The translations under genes were made by a program, and so were the position numbers. The notes below the pieces were generated by a model. It had not been told where the DNA came from. It saw nothing but the letters and a program-made list of their open reading frames with translations, and did no database searches. A stretch of DNA of 64,000 bases from Synechococcus sp. MIT S9220 (GTDB lineage Bacteria; Cyanobacteriota; Cyanobacteriia; PCC-6307; Cyanobiaceae). Numbering within the stretch: position 1 is the stretch's first letter; each line of letters opens with the position of its first letter. The stretch is from the NCBI RefSeq assembly GCF_014304815.1, contig NZ_CP047958.1:186001-250000 (forward strand). Direction: 5' to 3'. Of the stretch, positions 54,419 to 63,223 are shown piece after piece.

Positions 54419-54507
54419 AGATTATGCGCCCTGATAAAATGAATTTATCGCTGACGGATCAAAGCCAATGGGTGCGCGGAACTCAATCTCTCTTTGTCTT
54501 TGAGTTA

Positions 54508-54780
54508 TCAGATAGAGACAAAAGGTATAAGCAACTGATCTGATGAGGGTTTTGATTTTTTATGTCTAGCGGTGGCATAGGCCATCATGCCGCTGCCAAT
54601 GGTCTTTAAGCCTGGTTCGGGCGTTGGGATCCAACCAGTTAGGCATGGGTTGGACACGTGCTGGGAAATGCCACGGTTTCTATCCGTGCAGAAGTTGATT
54701 ATGACACCTGGATTCAGTTCAATGGCCTTTGGACGCATCAGAGCTTCGACATGTTTTGGCGTGTGAAGACGTCACTAAGA
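54508..54780 (-). pseudogene. Decayed copy 2 of unidentified gene X
   Basis: The minus-strand frame 54508-54738 is an open stretch of 76 codons, but it parallels the remnant at 51773-52007, at the same distance and orientation from its galE fragment. AIELNPGV, SQHV, WIPTPEPGLKTIGSGMMAYA and a basic ARHKKSK tail suggest the end of a protein with a PEP/PTPA-CTERM-like sorting signal (P-x-P, hydrophobic stretch, basic end). A frame change close to 54738 separates it from SDVF upstream. I regard the open frame as chance survival in a broken gene. Confidence 0.55.
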
Positions 54781-55231
54781 CAGAAACCCTTCTGGATGGC
54801 AGTTTTTAAGTGAATGGTTTTTTTGCGGCGTCTTCTGCTGCATCTGTTGGTTTCTATGCATCCGCACATTATCTGCTGTCTTTTCGCTGGTACTTGGCTC
54901 GACCCAATTCTGCGACGTGGTGAAAAGCGCTACGAAAAGTTGTCGATTGATGTTGAGAGTAAAAAACCTTTCATATTTTGATTTAAAAGCTCGCTAGCGA
55001 TAGGTAACTCCTCAAGAGCTTTCTCCTCAGCTCATAGATGAGGGAGGTCGATGGTACGCAGTATGTTTAGGAAGCGCTGGAGGTGGTGTTTGGTTTGCTT
55101 CTTCAGTGGCAATAAGGTCCTTTGTATAAGCTATTGCCAGATTTCTGATTGCTTTCGGAGGGCCTGCTCAGGAATGATCAAATTTCTGAAGGCTTGAGCA
55201 GTCAGACTTGTTTCACTGAATCAAGAAAAGC
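54781..55231. other. Decayed DNA before hisS, possible second uvrD tail
   Basis: The left part (54800-54980) is similar to 52080-52230: FLRRLLLHLLVSMHP against FWRLLSELLISTHP on the plus strand, so the duplication with the X region goes on. Farther right, around 55095-55195, weak similarity to the uvrD 3' end (FFSGNKV against FGSGEKV, and a shared atcaaa...ttc..ggcttga stretch with 52587-52606) hints at a second uvrD tail. No intact gene. The promoter of hisS should lie near the right end but was not located. Confidence 0.4.
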
Positions 55232-56527
55232 GTGAGCCAGCTGCAAAGTCTTCGAGGGATGGTCGATTTGCTGCCGGCCCAGACCCAGCGTTGGCAGGCT
55301 GTTGAGGCTGTGGTTCGTGAACATTTCCAGCGTGCCAGTTTGGCCGAGATCCGCACGCCGCTGCTGGAAGTCACTGAGCTCTTCGCCCGCGGCATCGGGG
55401 AAGCCACCGATGTTGTGGGCAAGGAGATGTATACCTTTGCTGATCGCGGGGATCGTTCCTGCACTCTGCGGCCTGAGGGCACTGCCTCGGTTGTTCGCTC
55501 GGCTATTGAACATGGCTTACTGAGCCAGGGGGCCCAGAAGCTCTGGTATGCAGGGCCAATGTTTCGCTACGAGCGTCCCCAGGCGGGTCGTCAGCGTCAG
55601 TTTCATCAGATCGGCGTTGAATGCCTTGGCGTAAGTAGCGCTCGCAGTGATGTGGAGGTGATCGCTTTGGCCTGGGATCTGCTTCGCGATTTGGGTGTGT
55701 CGGGTCTGGAACTACAGATCAACAGCCTTGGCACTCTTGAAGATCGTCAGCTCTACCGCAAGCAGCTTGTTACTTGGCTGGAGGCGCGAATTGATCAGTT
55801 GGATGTCGATTCTCAGCAGCGACTGACGACGAATCCCCTGCGCATCCTCGACAGTAAGAACCCATCAACCCAGTCTTTGCTTCTAGATGCACCCACATTG
55901 CTGGAGGCTCTCAGCGAGGACAGTGCTCAGCGTTTTGAGTCTGTGCAGGTTTTGCTGAACAAGTTGGCCATTCCTTTCAAGCTCAATCCTCGGCTTGTGC
56001 GTGGTCTCGATTACTACGGGCACACCGCTTTCGAGATCACCAGCGATCAGCTTGGAGCTCAGGCAACAGTGTGTGGAGGCGGTCGCTACGACGGTTTGGT
56101 GCAGCAGCTTGGTGGCCCTCCCACTCCTGCGGTTGGTTGGGCTCTTGGGATGGAAAGGTTGATGCTCACTCTTGAAGCTGCGGCAGAGGCGGATCTGGAG
56201 GGGGCTGCTGCCAAGCTCACCGCTGAACGAGTTCCCGACATCTACCTCGTGAATCGCGGCGAGAATGCCGAGGTCGTAGCCATCGCTTTGGCAAGGCAGC
56301 TACGAGTTGCCGGCTTGACCGTTGAGCTTGATGGTTCCGGTGCTGCCTTTGGGAAACAGTTCAAGCGGGCTGATCGCAGCGGTGCTGCCTGGGCTGCAGT
56401 GATCGGTGATGAGGAAGCCGAAGCAGGTCAACTTCGTCTAAAGCCCTTGTTGGCAGATGCTGAAGAGCGTCAAGTTTCTCTGGATGATCCCTCTGCAGTG
56501 GTGGCTGTCCTCCAGACCACCACTTAG
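55232..56527 (+). CDS. hisS: Histidyl-tRNA synthetase
   Basis: A 431-residue class II synthetase starting at GTG 55232 ([15 protein letters not shown] is the family's start). Motif 1 region [18 protein letters not shown], motif 2 [20 protein letters not shown], the histidine-specific [12 protein letters not shown] and [14 protein letters not shown], motif 3 [11 protein letters not shown], then the C-terminal anticodon domain ([20 protein letters not shown]). Backbone gene with normal composition. Confidence 0.96.
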   Translation: MSQLQSLRGMVDLLPAQTQRWQAVEAVVREHFQRASLAEIRTPLLEVTELFARGIGEATDVVGKEMYTFADRGDRSCTLRPEGTASVVRSAIEHGLLSQGAQKLWYAGPMFRYERPQAGRQRQFHQIGVECLGVSSARSDVEVIALAWDLLRDLGVSGLELQINSLGTLEDRQLYRKQLVTWLEARIDQLDVDSQQRLTTNPLRILDSKNPSTQSLLLDAPTLLEALSEDSAQRFESVQVLLNKLAIPFKLNPRLVRGLDYYGHTAFEITSDQLGAQATVCGGGRYDGLVQQLGGPPTPAVGWALGMERLMLTLEAAAEADLEGAAAKLTAERVPDIYLVNRGENAEVVAIALARQLRVAGLTVELDGSGAAFGKQFKRADRSGAAWAAVIGDEEAEAGQLRLKPLLADAEERQVSLDDPSAVVAVLQTTT

Positions 56528-56593
56528 AGCCCTTTCGACAAACGCGATCAGCGATAACGTTCCACCGACTGATGGCTTAGATCCCCCCACTGG

Positions 56594-58036
56594 ATGGTTG
56601 CTATTTCAATCCGCTCGATTTGTTGCATCGGTGCTGGCTACGTGGGGGGGCCGACCATGGCGGTGATTGCCGAGCGTTGCCCTGAAGTGCTGGTCACAGT
56701 TGTCGATATCAATCAGAACCGCATCGACGCATGGAATGACAATGATCTGAGCAAGTTGCCGGTGTATGAACCAGGCTTGGATACCGTCGTTGGGCGTGCT
56801 CGAGGCCGCAATCTGTTTTTCTCCACCGCTGTGGATCAGGCCATAGCGGCAGCAGACATGGTGTTCATCTCTGTGAACACGCCAACCAAAACTAAAGGGC
56901 TCGGTGCTGGACAGGCCAGCGATCTGCGTTGGGTGGAAGCCTGTGCCCGGCAGGTGGCCAAATCAGCAACAGGCCATACGATCGTGGTTGAGAAGAGCAC
57001 CCTGCCGGTGCGCACCGCTGAAGCGGTGAAGGCCATTCTTTCCGCGGCTGAGCACTCCACGGATGGTGTCCAACGTAGTTTCGCCGTGCTTTCCAACCCT
57101 GAATTTCTGGCGGAAGGCACGGCGATTCCTGATCTTGAATCGCCTGATCGTGTGCTGATAGGTGGCGAACACCCCGAAGCGATCGACGCATTGGCATCGA
57201 TCTATGCACAGTGGGTGCCTCAAGAGCGGATTCTGCGCACAAACCTTTGGAGTAGTGAACTCTCCAAGCTCACGGCCAATGCTTTCCTTGCTCAGCGCAT
57301 TAGTTCTATCAATTCTGTTGCAGCCCTCTGTGAAGCCACAGGTGCCGATGTGCGTGAGGTAGCTGGGGCGATCGGAACGGACAGCCGCATCGGGTCAAAG
57401 TTTCTTCAGGCCGGCCCGGGCTTTGGTGGCAGCTGCTTCCAGAAAGACATCCTCAATCTTGTGTATCTATGCCACCATTTTGGACTTCCGGACGTTGCCG
57501 AATACTGGGAATCGGTGGTGACGTTGAACACCTGGCAACAGCACCGTATTGCACGAACAGTGGTGCAGAAATTGTTTGGCACAGTCACCGGTAAACGCCT
57601 TGCCATTCTTGGTTTTGCCTTTAAAGCTGACACAAACGACACTCGCGAAGCCCCGGCAATCCGGATTGCAAAAGATCTCTTGGAAGAGGGCGCCCAGCTC
57701 GCAATCCACGACCCCAAGGTTGATCCGGATCAAATAGCCCGTGACCTGAAAATGATGGCCTGTACAGCACCGGATGCTGAACCGGGTTCTACGCGCGCGG
57801 CACTGAGCGGAGAGGGTACCTGGTGGCCCAATCACGACATTGCCATGGCGTTGAGGGGGGCTGATGCTGTGCTCATTCTCACGGAGTGGGATCAATATCG
57901 AGAGCTCGACTGGTCTGCACTGGCCCCCTTGATGCGTCAGCCAGCCTGGGTCTTCGATGCTCGTTCTGTTGTGTCACCTGAAGAGATTCAGGCTGCTGGC
58001 CTGAATCTCTGGCGCGTCGGTGAGGGGCAGCCATGA
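56594..58036 (+). CDS. ugd: UDP-glucose 6-dehydrogenase
   Basis: A 480-residue enzyme of the eukaryote/long bacterial type: CIGAGYVGGPTMAVIAERCP, VFISVNTPTKTKGLGAGQAS, VVEKSTLPVRTAEAVK, LSNPEFLAEGTAIPDLESPD, catalytic cysteine in GPGFGGSCFQKDILNLVYLC, and ILGFAFKADTNDTREAPAI. It oxidises UDP-glucose to UDP-glucuronate with NAD. Its stop overlaps the start of the 4-epimerase, its obvious downstream enzyme. Confidence 0.94.
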   Translation: MVAISIRSICCIGAGYVGGPTMAVIAERCPEVLVTVVDINQNRIDAWNDNDLSKLPVYEPGLDTVVGRARGRNLFFSTAVDQAIAAADMVFISVNTPTKTKGLGAGQASDLRWVEACARQVAKSATGHTIVVEKSTLPVRTAEAVKAILSAAEHSTDGVQRSFAVLSNPEFLAEGTAIPDLESPDRVLIGGEHPEAIDALASIYAQWVPQERILRTNLWSSELSKLTANAFLAQRISSINSVAALCEATGADVREVAGAIGTDSRIGSKFLQAGPGFGGSCFQKDILNLVYLCHHFGLPDVAEYWESVVTLNTWQQHRIARTVVQKLFGTVTGKRLAILGFAFKADTNDTREAPAIRIAKDLLEEGAQLAIHDPKVDPDQIARDLKMMACTAPDAEPGSTRAALSGEGTWWPNHDIAMALRGADAVLILTEWDQYRELDWSALAPLMRQPAWVFDARSVVSPEEIQAAGLNLWRVGEGQP

Positions 58037-59055
58037 GTCGCCCTATTCTCGTGACTGGTGCGGCCGGCTTCATTGGTGCTGCGCTCAGTTTGCGCTTGCT
58101 TGAGCGTGGTGAACGGGTCGTCGGTATCGACAACCTCAACAGTTACTACGACCCTCAGCTCAAGCGTGCTCGCCTTGCACGGATTGAGGCTGCTGCTTCT
58201 GCGGATATTTGGAGTTTTGAGCAGCTGGCGCTGGAGGATGGAGAAGCCCTAATGGCTCTTTTCGCTGCAGAGAAACCAAGGGTGGTTGTGAACCTGGCCG
58301 CACAAGCAGGTGTTCGTTATTCACTGGAGAATCCAGCGACTTACATTCAGAGCAATCTTGTCGGTTTCGGGCACATCCTGGAGGGGTGTCGTCACCACGG
58401 CGTGGAGAGTCTGATCTATGCCTCAAGTAGCTCTGTGTATGGCGGTAACCGCAACCTGCCGTTCCACGAGCGGCAGCCTGTCAATCATCCGGTGAGTCTC
58501 TACGCGGCGAGCAAAAAGGCCAACGAGTTGATGGCCCACACCTACAGCCATCTTTATGGTCTTCCAGCTACCGGGTTGCGTTTTTTCACTGTCTATGGGC
58601 CATGGGGGCGACCGGATATGGCACCGATGCTATTCGCCAAGGCGATCCTCGCCGGTGAACCGATCAAGGTGTTCAATCACGGCAGGATGCAGCGTGATTT
58701 CACTTATATCGATGACATTGTGGAGGGAGTTTTGCGTTGCTGCGACAAGCCAGCGGCGCTCAACCCCGATTTCGATCCCCTCCAGCCTGATCCTGCAACC
58801 GCTGCAGCACCTCATCGGGTGTTCAACATCGGCAATAGCCAGCCCACTGAACTGCTGCGCTTCATCGAGGTGATGGAGCAGGCGCTGGGCACACGAGCGA
58901 ATAAGGATTTCCAGCCCTTGCAGCCCGGTGATGTCGTGGCAACGGCAGCCGATACGAAGGCTCTGGAGGATTGGGTGGGTTTCCGACCCAGCACTGGGAT
59001 TGAGGATGGTGTGGGGCGTTTTGTTCGTTGGTATCAGGATTACTACGGAGTCTGA
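58033..59055 (+). CDS. UDP-glucuronate 4-epimerase
   Basis: A 340-residue extended SDR: LVTGAAGFIGAALSLRLLER, VVGIDNLNSYYDPQLKRARL (the signature of this sub-group), NLAAQAGVRYSLENP, YASSSSVYGGNRNLPF, YAASKKANELMAHTYSHLYG (YxxxK) and FFTVYGPWGRPDMA. It converts UDP-glucuronate made by the preceding Ugd to UDP-galacturonate. Four-base overlap with ugd shows co-translation. Confidence 0.9.
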   Translation: MSRPILVTGAAGFIGAALSLRLLERGERVVGIDNLNSYYDPQLKRARLARIEAAASADIWSFEQLALEDGEALMALFAAEKPRVVVNLAAQAGVRYSLENPATYIQSNLVGFGHILEGCRHHGVESLIYASSSSVYGGNRNLPFHERQPVNHPVSLYAASKKANELMAHTYSHLYGLPATGLRFFTVYGPWGRPDMAPMLFAKAILAGEPIKVFNHGRMQRDFTYIDDIVEGVLRCCDKPAALNPDFDPLQPDPATAAAPHRVFNIGNSQPTELLRFIEVMEQALGTRANKDFQPLQPGDVVATAADTKALEDWVGFRPSTGIEDGVGRFVRWYQDYYGV

Positions 59056-59085
59056 GCCTTACTTTCAGCTGTCTGAGCGGCTTAT

Positions 59086-59853
59086 ATGGCCTACTTGCTG
59101 AGCAAAATTCTTCCTCTCGTTCTGTTGCCGCTTGGTTTCAGTCTGATTCTGCTGCTGCTGGGCCTAATTGCTCGCTGGCGTTGGCCGGTGATCATGGCAG
59201 TGGCGTTGTTATGGGTGTTTTCGCTGGGGTTGGTGAGTCAGATGCTCTGGCGCTGGTTAGAGGCACCATGGCATCGGCATGCATCAGCTGAGGCTGCCAC
59301 GGCTGATGCGATCGTCGTTCTCAGTGGGGGGCGTCACCCTGCGCCAGGTCGTGAGCGGATCAGTGAGTGGCATGACTCTGATCGTTTCCTTGCTGGGCTG
59401 GATCTGTATCGGCATGGCAAAGCACCAAGACTGTTGTTCACTGGCGGCGTCAGTCCGTTTCGACCTGGCCAGCGGCCGGAAGGGCAGCAGTACTTGGAAG
59501 AAGCACAGCAACTGGGCATACCTGCTGCGGTTATCAAGAGCACGCCTCCGGTGGTCAATACGGCACAGGAAGCGATCGCGATTCGTCAGTTGTTGCGGGT
59601 TTCGACTCGCGGAGCCAATAGCCCACGCATCCTTCTGGTCACCAGTGCATTTCATATGCGCCGCGCACAACGCTTGTTCGAACGACAGGGCATGAAGGTG
59701 GAGCCTTTCCCAGTGGATTTTCAGGCACTTGGTGGCTGGGCGGGACCGATCTGGCGAGACCCCACCCAGTGGCTGCCTTCAGCTGAAGCTCTTGATGGCA
59801 GCTCCAGGGCTTTCCGTGAAGTGTTTGGGCGACTGATTGACTGGGCCTGGTGA
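59086..59853 (+). CDS. YdcF/ElyC-like DUF218 membrane protein
   Basis: A 255-residue protein with two N-terminal membrane segments (residues 5-60), then the DUF218 domain: ADAIVVLSGGRHPAPG, LLFTGGVSPFRPGQRPEGQQ, TAQEAIAIRQLL and ILLVTSAFHMRRAQRLFERQ. ElyC is linked to envelope precursor metabolism in E. coli, and the link to UDP-sugar genes here agrees with an envelope role, but the activity is not known. Thirty bases after the epimerase. Confidence 0.85.
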   Translation: MAYLLSKILPLVLLPLGFSLILLLLGLIARWRWPVIMAVALLWVFSLGLVSQMLWRWLEAPWHRHASAEAATADAIVVLSGGRHPAPGRERISEWHDSDRFLAGLDLYRHGKAPRLLFTGGVSPFRPGQRPEGQQYLEEAQQLGIPAAVIKSTPPVVNTAQEAIAIRQLLRVSTRGANSPRILLVTSAFHMRRAQRLFERQGMKVEPFPVDFQALGGWAGPIWRDPTQWLPSAEALDGSSRAFREVFGRLIDWAW

Positions 59854-60036
59854 GCCAAGGAGGACTCTCCCTTGCAGATATCATCCCATCGGCCACTGGC
59901 TCAACCGTTTGAGGGAACTCGATCGAGTGCTCGGTGAAAAAATCTATTCCACAGACATTCTTTGGGTGATCAGCTCTGAAGGAGCATCGAATACTCCCGG
60001 CTTTTCAACAATCTTCGTTAACTCTTCATTGGTTCA

Positions 60037-61194
60037 ATGTCTGACGTAAAAGCAATCAAAAAGGCCTTGATCACCGGCATCACAGGTCAAGACGGGAGCT
60101 ATTTGGCCGAACTGTTGCTTGAAAAAGGCTACGAGGTGCATGGGATCAAGAGGCGTGCAAGCAGTTTTAATACCGCTCGGATCGATCATCTTTATCAGGA
60201 CCCTCATGAGCAAGATCCGCGTCTGGTTCTGCACTATGGAGATTTAACCGACAGCAGTAATTTGATTCGGATTATCCAGCAGGTGCAGCCGGATGAGATT
60301 TACAACCTTGGTGCTCAAAGCCATGTTGCAGTTAGTTTTGAAGCACCTGAATACACCGCGAACAGCGATGCTTTAGGCACCCTACGGATCTTAGAAGCGG
60401 TGCGGATGCTTGGCCTGGCGGAGAAGACGCGGATTTATCAAGCGAGTACCAGTGAATTGTATGGCTTGGTGCAGGAGATGCCGCAGAAGGAAAATACACC
60501 TTTTTATCCAAGAAGCCCTTATGGGGTTGCCAAGCTATATGCTTACTGGATTACTGTTAACTATCGAGAATCATACGGAATGTATGCCTGTAATGGCATT
60601 CTTTTTAACCACGAAAGCCCAAGGCGTGGTGAAACGTTTGTCACGCGCAAGATTACAAGGGGCCTCGCGCGTATTGATGCGGGCTTAGAAGAGTGTCTTT
60701 ATATGGGCAATTTGGATGCTCTGAGGGATTGGGGTCACGCAAGAGATTATGTGGAGATGCAATGGAGGATGTTGCAGCAAGAGGGACCCCCCGATGATTT
60801 TGTAATTGCCACGGGGCGGCAGGAAAGTGTGAGACGGTTTATCGAGCTTGCTGCTCAGGCGCTGGGATGGGGTGTGATCGAGTGGCAAGGCCAGGGATTG
60901 GAGGAAATTGGTAAACGCAGTACTGGAGAAATTGTGGTGAGAATTGATCCGCGTTACTTCCGTCCCGCTGAAGTAGAAACTCTGCTCGGCGATCCCGCAA
61001 AGGCCAGGGAAAAGCTGGGTTGGACTCCGACAACAACGTTGGAGGAATTGGTAGCAGAGATGGTGGCCACTGATCAACAAGAAGCTAAAAAAGAGGCTTA
61101 TTTGAAGCTGAAGGGTTTCGATGTCGTGGGATCGATGGAGAATCCACCGACGAACCCAGATACTCTCCAGGGAGCCGGAGGAGGACAGCGATGA
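60037..61194 (+). CDS. gmd: GDP-mannose 4,6-dehydratase
   Basis: A 385-residue [102 protein letters not shown] (YxxxK) and [20 protein letters not shown] are Gmd hallmarks. First step to GDP-L-fucose and GDP-rhamnose/perosamine. Overlaps fcl by four bases. The extra C-terminal tail of about 40 residues ([18 protein letters not shown]) is variable. Confidence 0.95.
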   Translation: MSDVKAIKKALITGITGQDGSYLAELLLEKGYEVHGIKRRASSFNTARIDHLYQDPHEQDPRLVLHYGDLTDSSNLIRIIQQVQPDEIYNLGAQSHVAVSFEAPEYTANSDALGTLRILEAVRMLGLAEKTRIYQASTSELYGLVQEMPQKENTPFYPRSPYGVAKLYAYWITVNYRESYGMYACNGILFNHESPRRGETFVTRKITRGLARIDAGLEECLYMGNLDALRDWGHARDYVEMQWRMLQQEGPPDDFVIATGRQESVRRFIELAAQALGWGVIEWQGQGLEEIGKRSTGEIVVRIDPRYFRPAEVETLLGDPAKAREKLGWTPTTTLEELVAEMVATDQQEAKKEAYLKLKGFDVVGSMENPPTNPDTLQGAGGGQR

Positions 61195-62210
61195 GCGGCT
61201 TGATCAAAGCTGAAGATCGCTTCTTTGTGGCTGGAGCGAGAGGGATGGCCGGCAGCGCGATTTGCAGGGCATTGCAACAGAGGGGGTATGGCGATGAAGG
61301 TCAAGGTGGTGCATTGTTCACCCCAACGCGCAAAGAGTTAGACCTTTCAGATGCTGATGCAGTGAGGTCTTGGTATGGAAAAAATAAGCCTGATGTCGTG
61401 GTGCTTGCAGCAGCCAAAGTGGGTGGCATTCATGCTAATGAGAGTTATCCGGCTGATTTCCTCCTCGATAACATCAAGATCCAAACCAATGTGATTGAGG
61501 GGGCCTGGAAAGCAGGAGTGCGGAGGCTGCTATTTCTCGGCAGTAGCTGTATCTACCCCAAGTTTGCTGAGCAACCGATTAAGGAAGAGTCATTGCTCAC
61601 AGGATCATTGGAATCAACGAATGAGTGCTATGCGATTGCCAAAATTACAGGAATCAAGCTATGTGAATCACTGAGGAAGCAATACGGTTTTGATGCCATC
61701 AGCTTGATGCCAACGAATTTATATGGACCTGGAGATAACTATCATCCTGAAAACAGTCATGTGCTGCCAGCTCTGATTCGACGATTCCACGAAGCAAAGC
61801 AAGTAGGGGCAGAGTGTGTGACGTGTTGGGGGTCGGGTTCACCACTGCGTGAGTTTTTGCATGTCGATGATCTAGGGAATGCAAGCGTGTTTGCACTCGA
61901 GAAGTGGAGTGCTCTTGTCAGTGATGCCCCTAAAGATGATCAGGGACATGCGTTGGCGTTTTTGAATGTGGGAACGGGCTTGGATCTCACCATTAGACAG
62001 TTGGCTGTGATGGTGGCTGAAGCTGTGGGATTTACGGGAACAATCAAATGGGATAGTCATAAACCGGATGGCACTCCAAAGAAACAGCTGGAGGTCAGCC
62101 GCCTTGCCAGCCTGGGATGGCGGGCAAGGATTCCTCTCAATGAAGGACTTGTGAGTACTGTTGCCTTGTTTCGAAATGAGCTCGAGCAGCAAGCAGTGCG
62201 GCTTTCATGA
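61191..62210 (+). CDS. fcl: GDP-L-fucose synthase
   Basis: A 339-residue [83 protein letters not shown] (YxxxK), [20 protein letters not shown] and [13 protein letters not shown]. It is the bifunctional epimerase/reductase that turns the Gmd product into GDP-L-fucose with NADPH. A small insertion ([20 protein letters not shown]) near residue 35 is seen. Confidence 0.95.
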   Translation: MSGLIKAEDRFFVAGARGMAGSAICRALQQRGYGDEGQGGALFTPTRKELDLSDADAVRSWYGKNKPDVVVLAAAKVGGIHANESYPADFLLDNIKIQTNVIEGAWKAGVRRLLFLGSSCIYPKFAEQPIKEESLLTGSLESTNECYAIAKITGIKLCESLRKQYGFDAISLMPTNLYGPGDNYHPENSHVLPALIRRFHEAKQVGAECVTCWGSGSPLREFLHVDDLGNASVFALEKWSALVSDAPKDDQGHALAFLNVGTGLDLTIRQLAVMVAEAVGFTGTIKWDSHKPDGTPKKQLEVSRLASLGWRARIPLNEGLVSTVALFRNELEQQAVRLS

Positions 62211-62313
62211 CAGCACCGGGTAGGCATTCATTATCTTTTCTTTCTGCTGAATATCTTGCCAGTTTGAGTTTAATCTTCTTCCAATGGGTTAAATCGCATT
62301 GAAAGAAAGGTCA

Positions 62314-62338
62314 CAAAAAAACCGAGTAAAACTCGGTT
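62314..62338 (-). terminator. Rho-independent terminator of the psbEFLJ operon
   Basis: On the minus strand a seven-base stem (aaccgag / ctcggtt, 62320-62338, five-base loop) is followed by a run of T (a run of A at 62315-62320 on the plus strand). It is placed 27 bases after the psbJ stop in the proper orientation. The other strand lacks a T run, so fcl is not clearly terminated here. Confidence 0.85.
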
Positions 62339-62364
62339 ACTTCGTCAAAATAATGATTTGAATG

Positions 62365-62565
62365 TCAGGCAGAACCAACACCTGTGTACGAACCGTAGAA
62401 GAACAATCCAACAACAAAGATGGCAGCCATGCCCCCTGCAGTCGCGATCAGCCATAGAGGCAATGTGCCCTCTGTCCAGCGTGAACGCCAAGCAACGGCT
62501 GGTCGACCGTCGGGAAGACGATCTGGAATACGACCGTCCGGAAGACCTGATTTCTTACCACTCAT
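62365..62565 (-). CDS. psbJ: Photosystem II protein J
   Basis: A 66-residue protein with one membrane helix ([20 protein letters not shown]) and the GSYTGVGSA end typical of PsbJ. The 27-residue hydrophilic N-terminal part ([20 protein letters not shown]) is longer than in many cyanobacteria. PsbJ is a small subunit next to cytochrome b559, concerned with quinone exchange and assembly. Last gene of the operon. Confidence 0.93.
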   Translation of the reverse strand: MSGKKSGLPDGRIPDRLPDGRPAVAWRSRWTEGTLPLWLIATAGGMAAIFVVGLFFYGSYTGVGSA

Positions 62566-62575
62566 GATTCAGACC

Positions 62576-62695
62576 TCAGTTGAAGAAGTAGCTGGAGAAC
62601 AAGATGCCTGTGACGAACACAAACAGAAGACCCAGATAAAGGCTGGTCCGGTTGAGTTCAACTGGCAAGGTATTGGGATTTTTGTTGCGCTCCAT
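62576..62695 (-). CDS. psbL: Photosystem II protein L
   Basis: A 39-residue gene, below usual ORF cut-offs. Translation begins [20 protein letters not shown] and ends with FSSYFFN after one membrane helix, which is the conserved PsbL sequence. It lies at the dimer interface of photosystem II near QA. It is 23 bases from psbF and 10 from psbJ, in the canonical order. Confidence 0.95.
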   Translation of the reverse strand: MERNKNPNTLPVELNRTSLYLGLLFVFVTGILFSSYFFN

Positions 62696-62718
62696 GGTGT
62701 CTCAGAACTGTTGGGGAA

Positions 62719-62856
62719 TCAGCGGCGAATGAATTGCATGGCGGCCAAAGCGCCGATGAAGAACACCGCGGGAACTCCCAGGGTGTGAAGTGCAAGCCAG
62801 CGAACCGTAAAAATCGGATAGACGCGAGGCTTTGAGGAAGTGGGTGTTTGAGTCAT
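62719..62856 (-). CDS. psbF: Cytochrome b559 beta subunit
   Basis: A 45-residue gene. [20 protein letters not shown] contains the heme-binding histidine in RWLALH, and the protein ends in MQFIRR. It pairs with PsbE to bind the b559 heme in the photosystem II reaction centre. Located nine bases after the psbE stop. Confidence 0.96.
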   Translation of the reverse strand: MTQTPTSSKPRVYPIFTVRWLALHTLGVPAVFFIGALAAMQFIRR

Positions 62857-62865
62857 GGACAGTCC

Positions 62866-63114
62866 TTATTTCAGGCGTGAGTCGAGGTTGGACTTGCCTT
62901 CGAAGCGCTGACCAACCACAGGAGCTTTGCTCTCACTGACTTGGTAATACGAGTCAGGGCGAGGGGTTCCAAAAGCGTCGTAGGCGAGGCCTGTCGACAC
63001 GAACAGGAATCCTGCAAGAAAGATGGAAGGCAGTGTGATTGCGTGGATCACCCAGTAGCGAATGCTGGTGATGATCTCGAAAAACGGGCGTTCCCCGGTT
63101 GAGCCGGCGGCCAT
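62866..63114 (-). CDS. psbE: Cytochrome b559 alpha subunit
   Basis: An 82-residue protein: [20 protein letters not shown] has the axial heme histidine, followed by the membrane helix ([19 protein letters not shown]) and [10 protein letters not shown] with a lumenal tail. Full length. First gene of the psbEFLJ operon, downstream of ycf48 in the same direction. Confidence 0.96.
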   Translation of the reverse strand: MAAGSTGERPFFEIITSIRYWVIHAITLPSIFLAGFLFVSTGLAYDAFGTPRPDSYYQVSESKAPVVGQRFEGKSNLDSRLK

Positions 63115-63146
63115 GACTTCGGGTGTATCAGCTCCGCGATCCTAAA

Positions 63147-63180
63147 GGCAGGAGTCTGGCGACTGCGCCAGACCCCTGCC
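63147..63180 (-). terminator. Strong hairpin between ycf48 and psbE
   Basis: ggcagg, one unpaired base, gtctggcg, loop actg, cgccagac, one unpaired base, cctgcc: a stem of 14 pairs with a single mismatch. On the minus strand it is followed by cctttagg, with only three T, so it may end or attenuate the ycf48 transcript or protect the psbEFLJ 5' end. The stem starts 33 bases before the psbE ATG and 43 bases after the ycf48 stop. Confidence 0.7.
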
Positions 63181-63223
63181 AGTTGGTTACAGAGCGTTGT
63201 TCGCTGCTCGGTCTCAGTCGCTC

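Noticed and set aside
59837-60049. 70-codon frame between the YdcF-like gene and gmd
   Set aside because: Overlaps both neighbours in another frame and has no recognisable features; the 180-base gap is otherwise unremarkable apart from a weak caaggag/ctcccttg hairpin.
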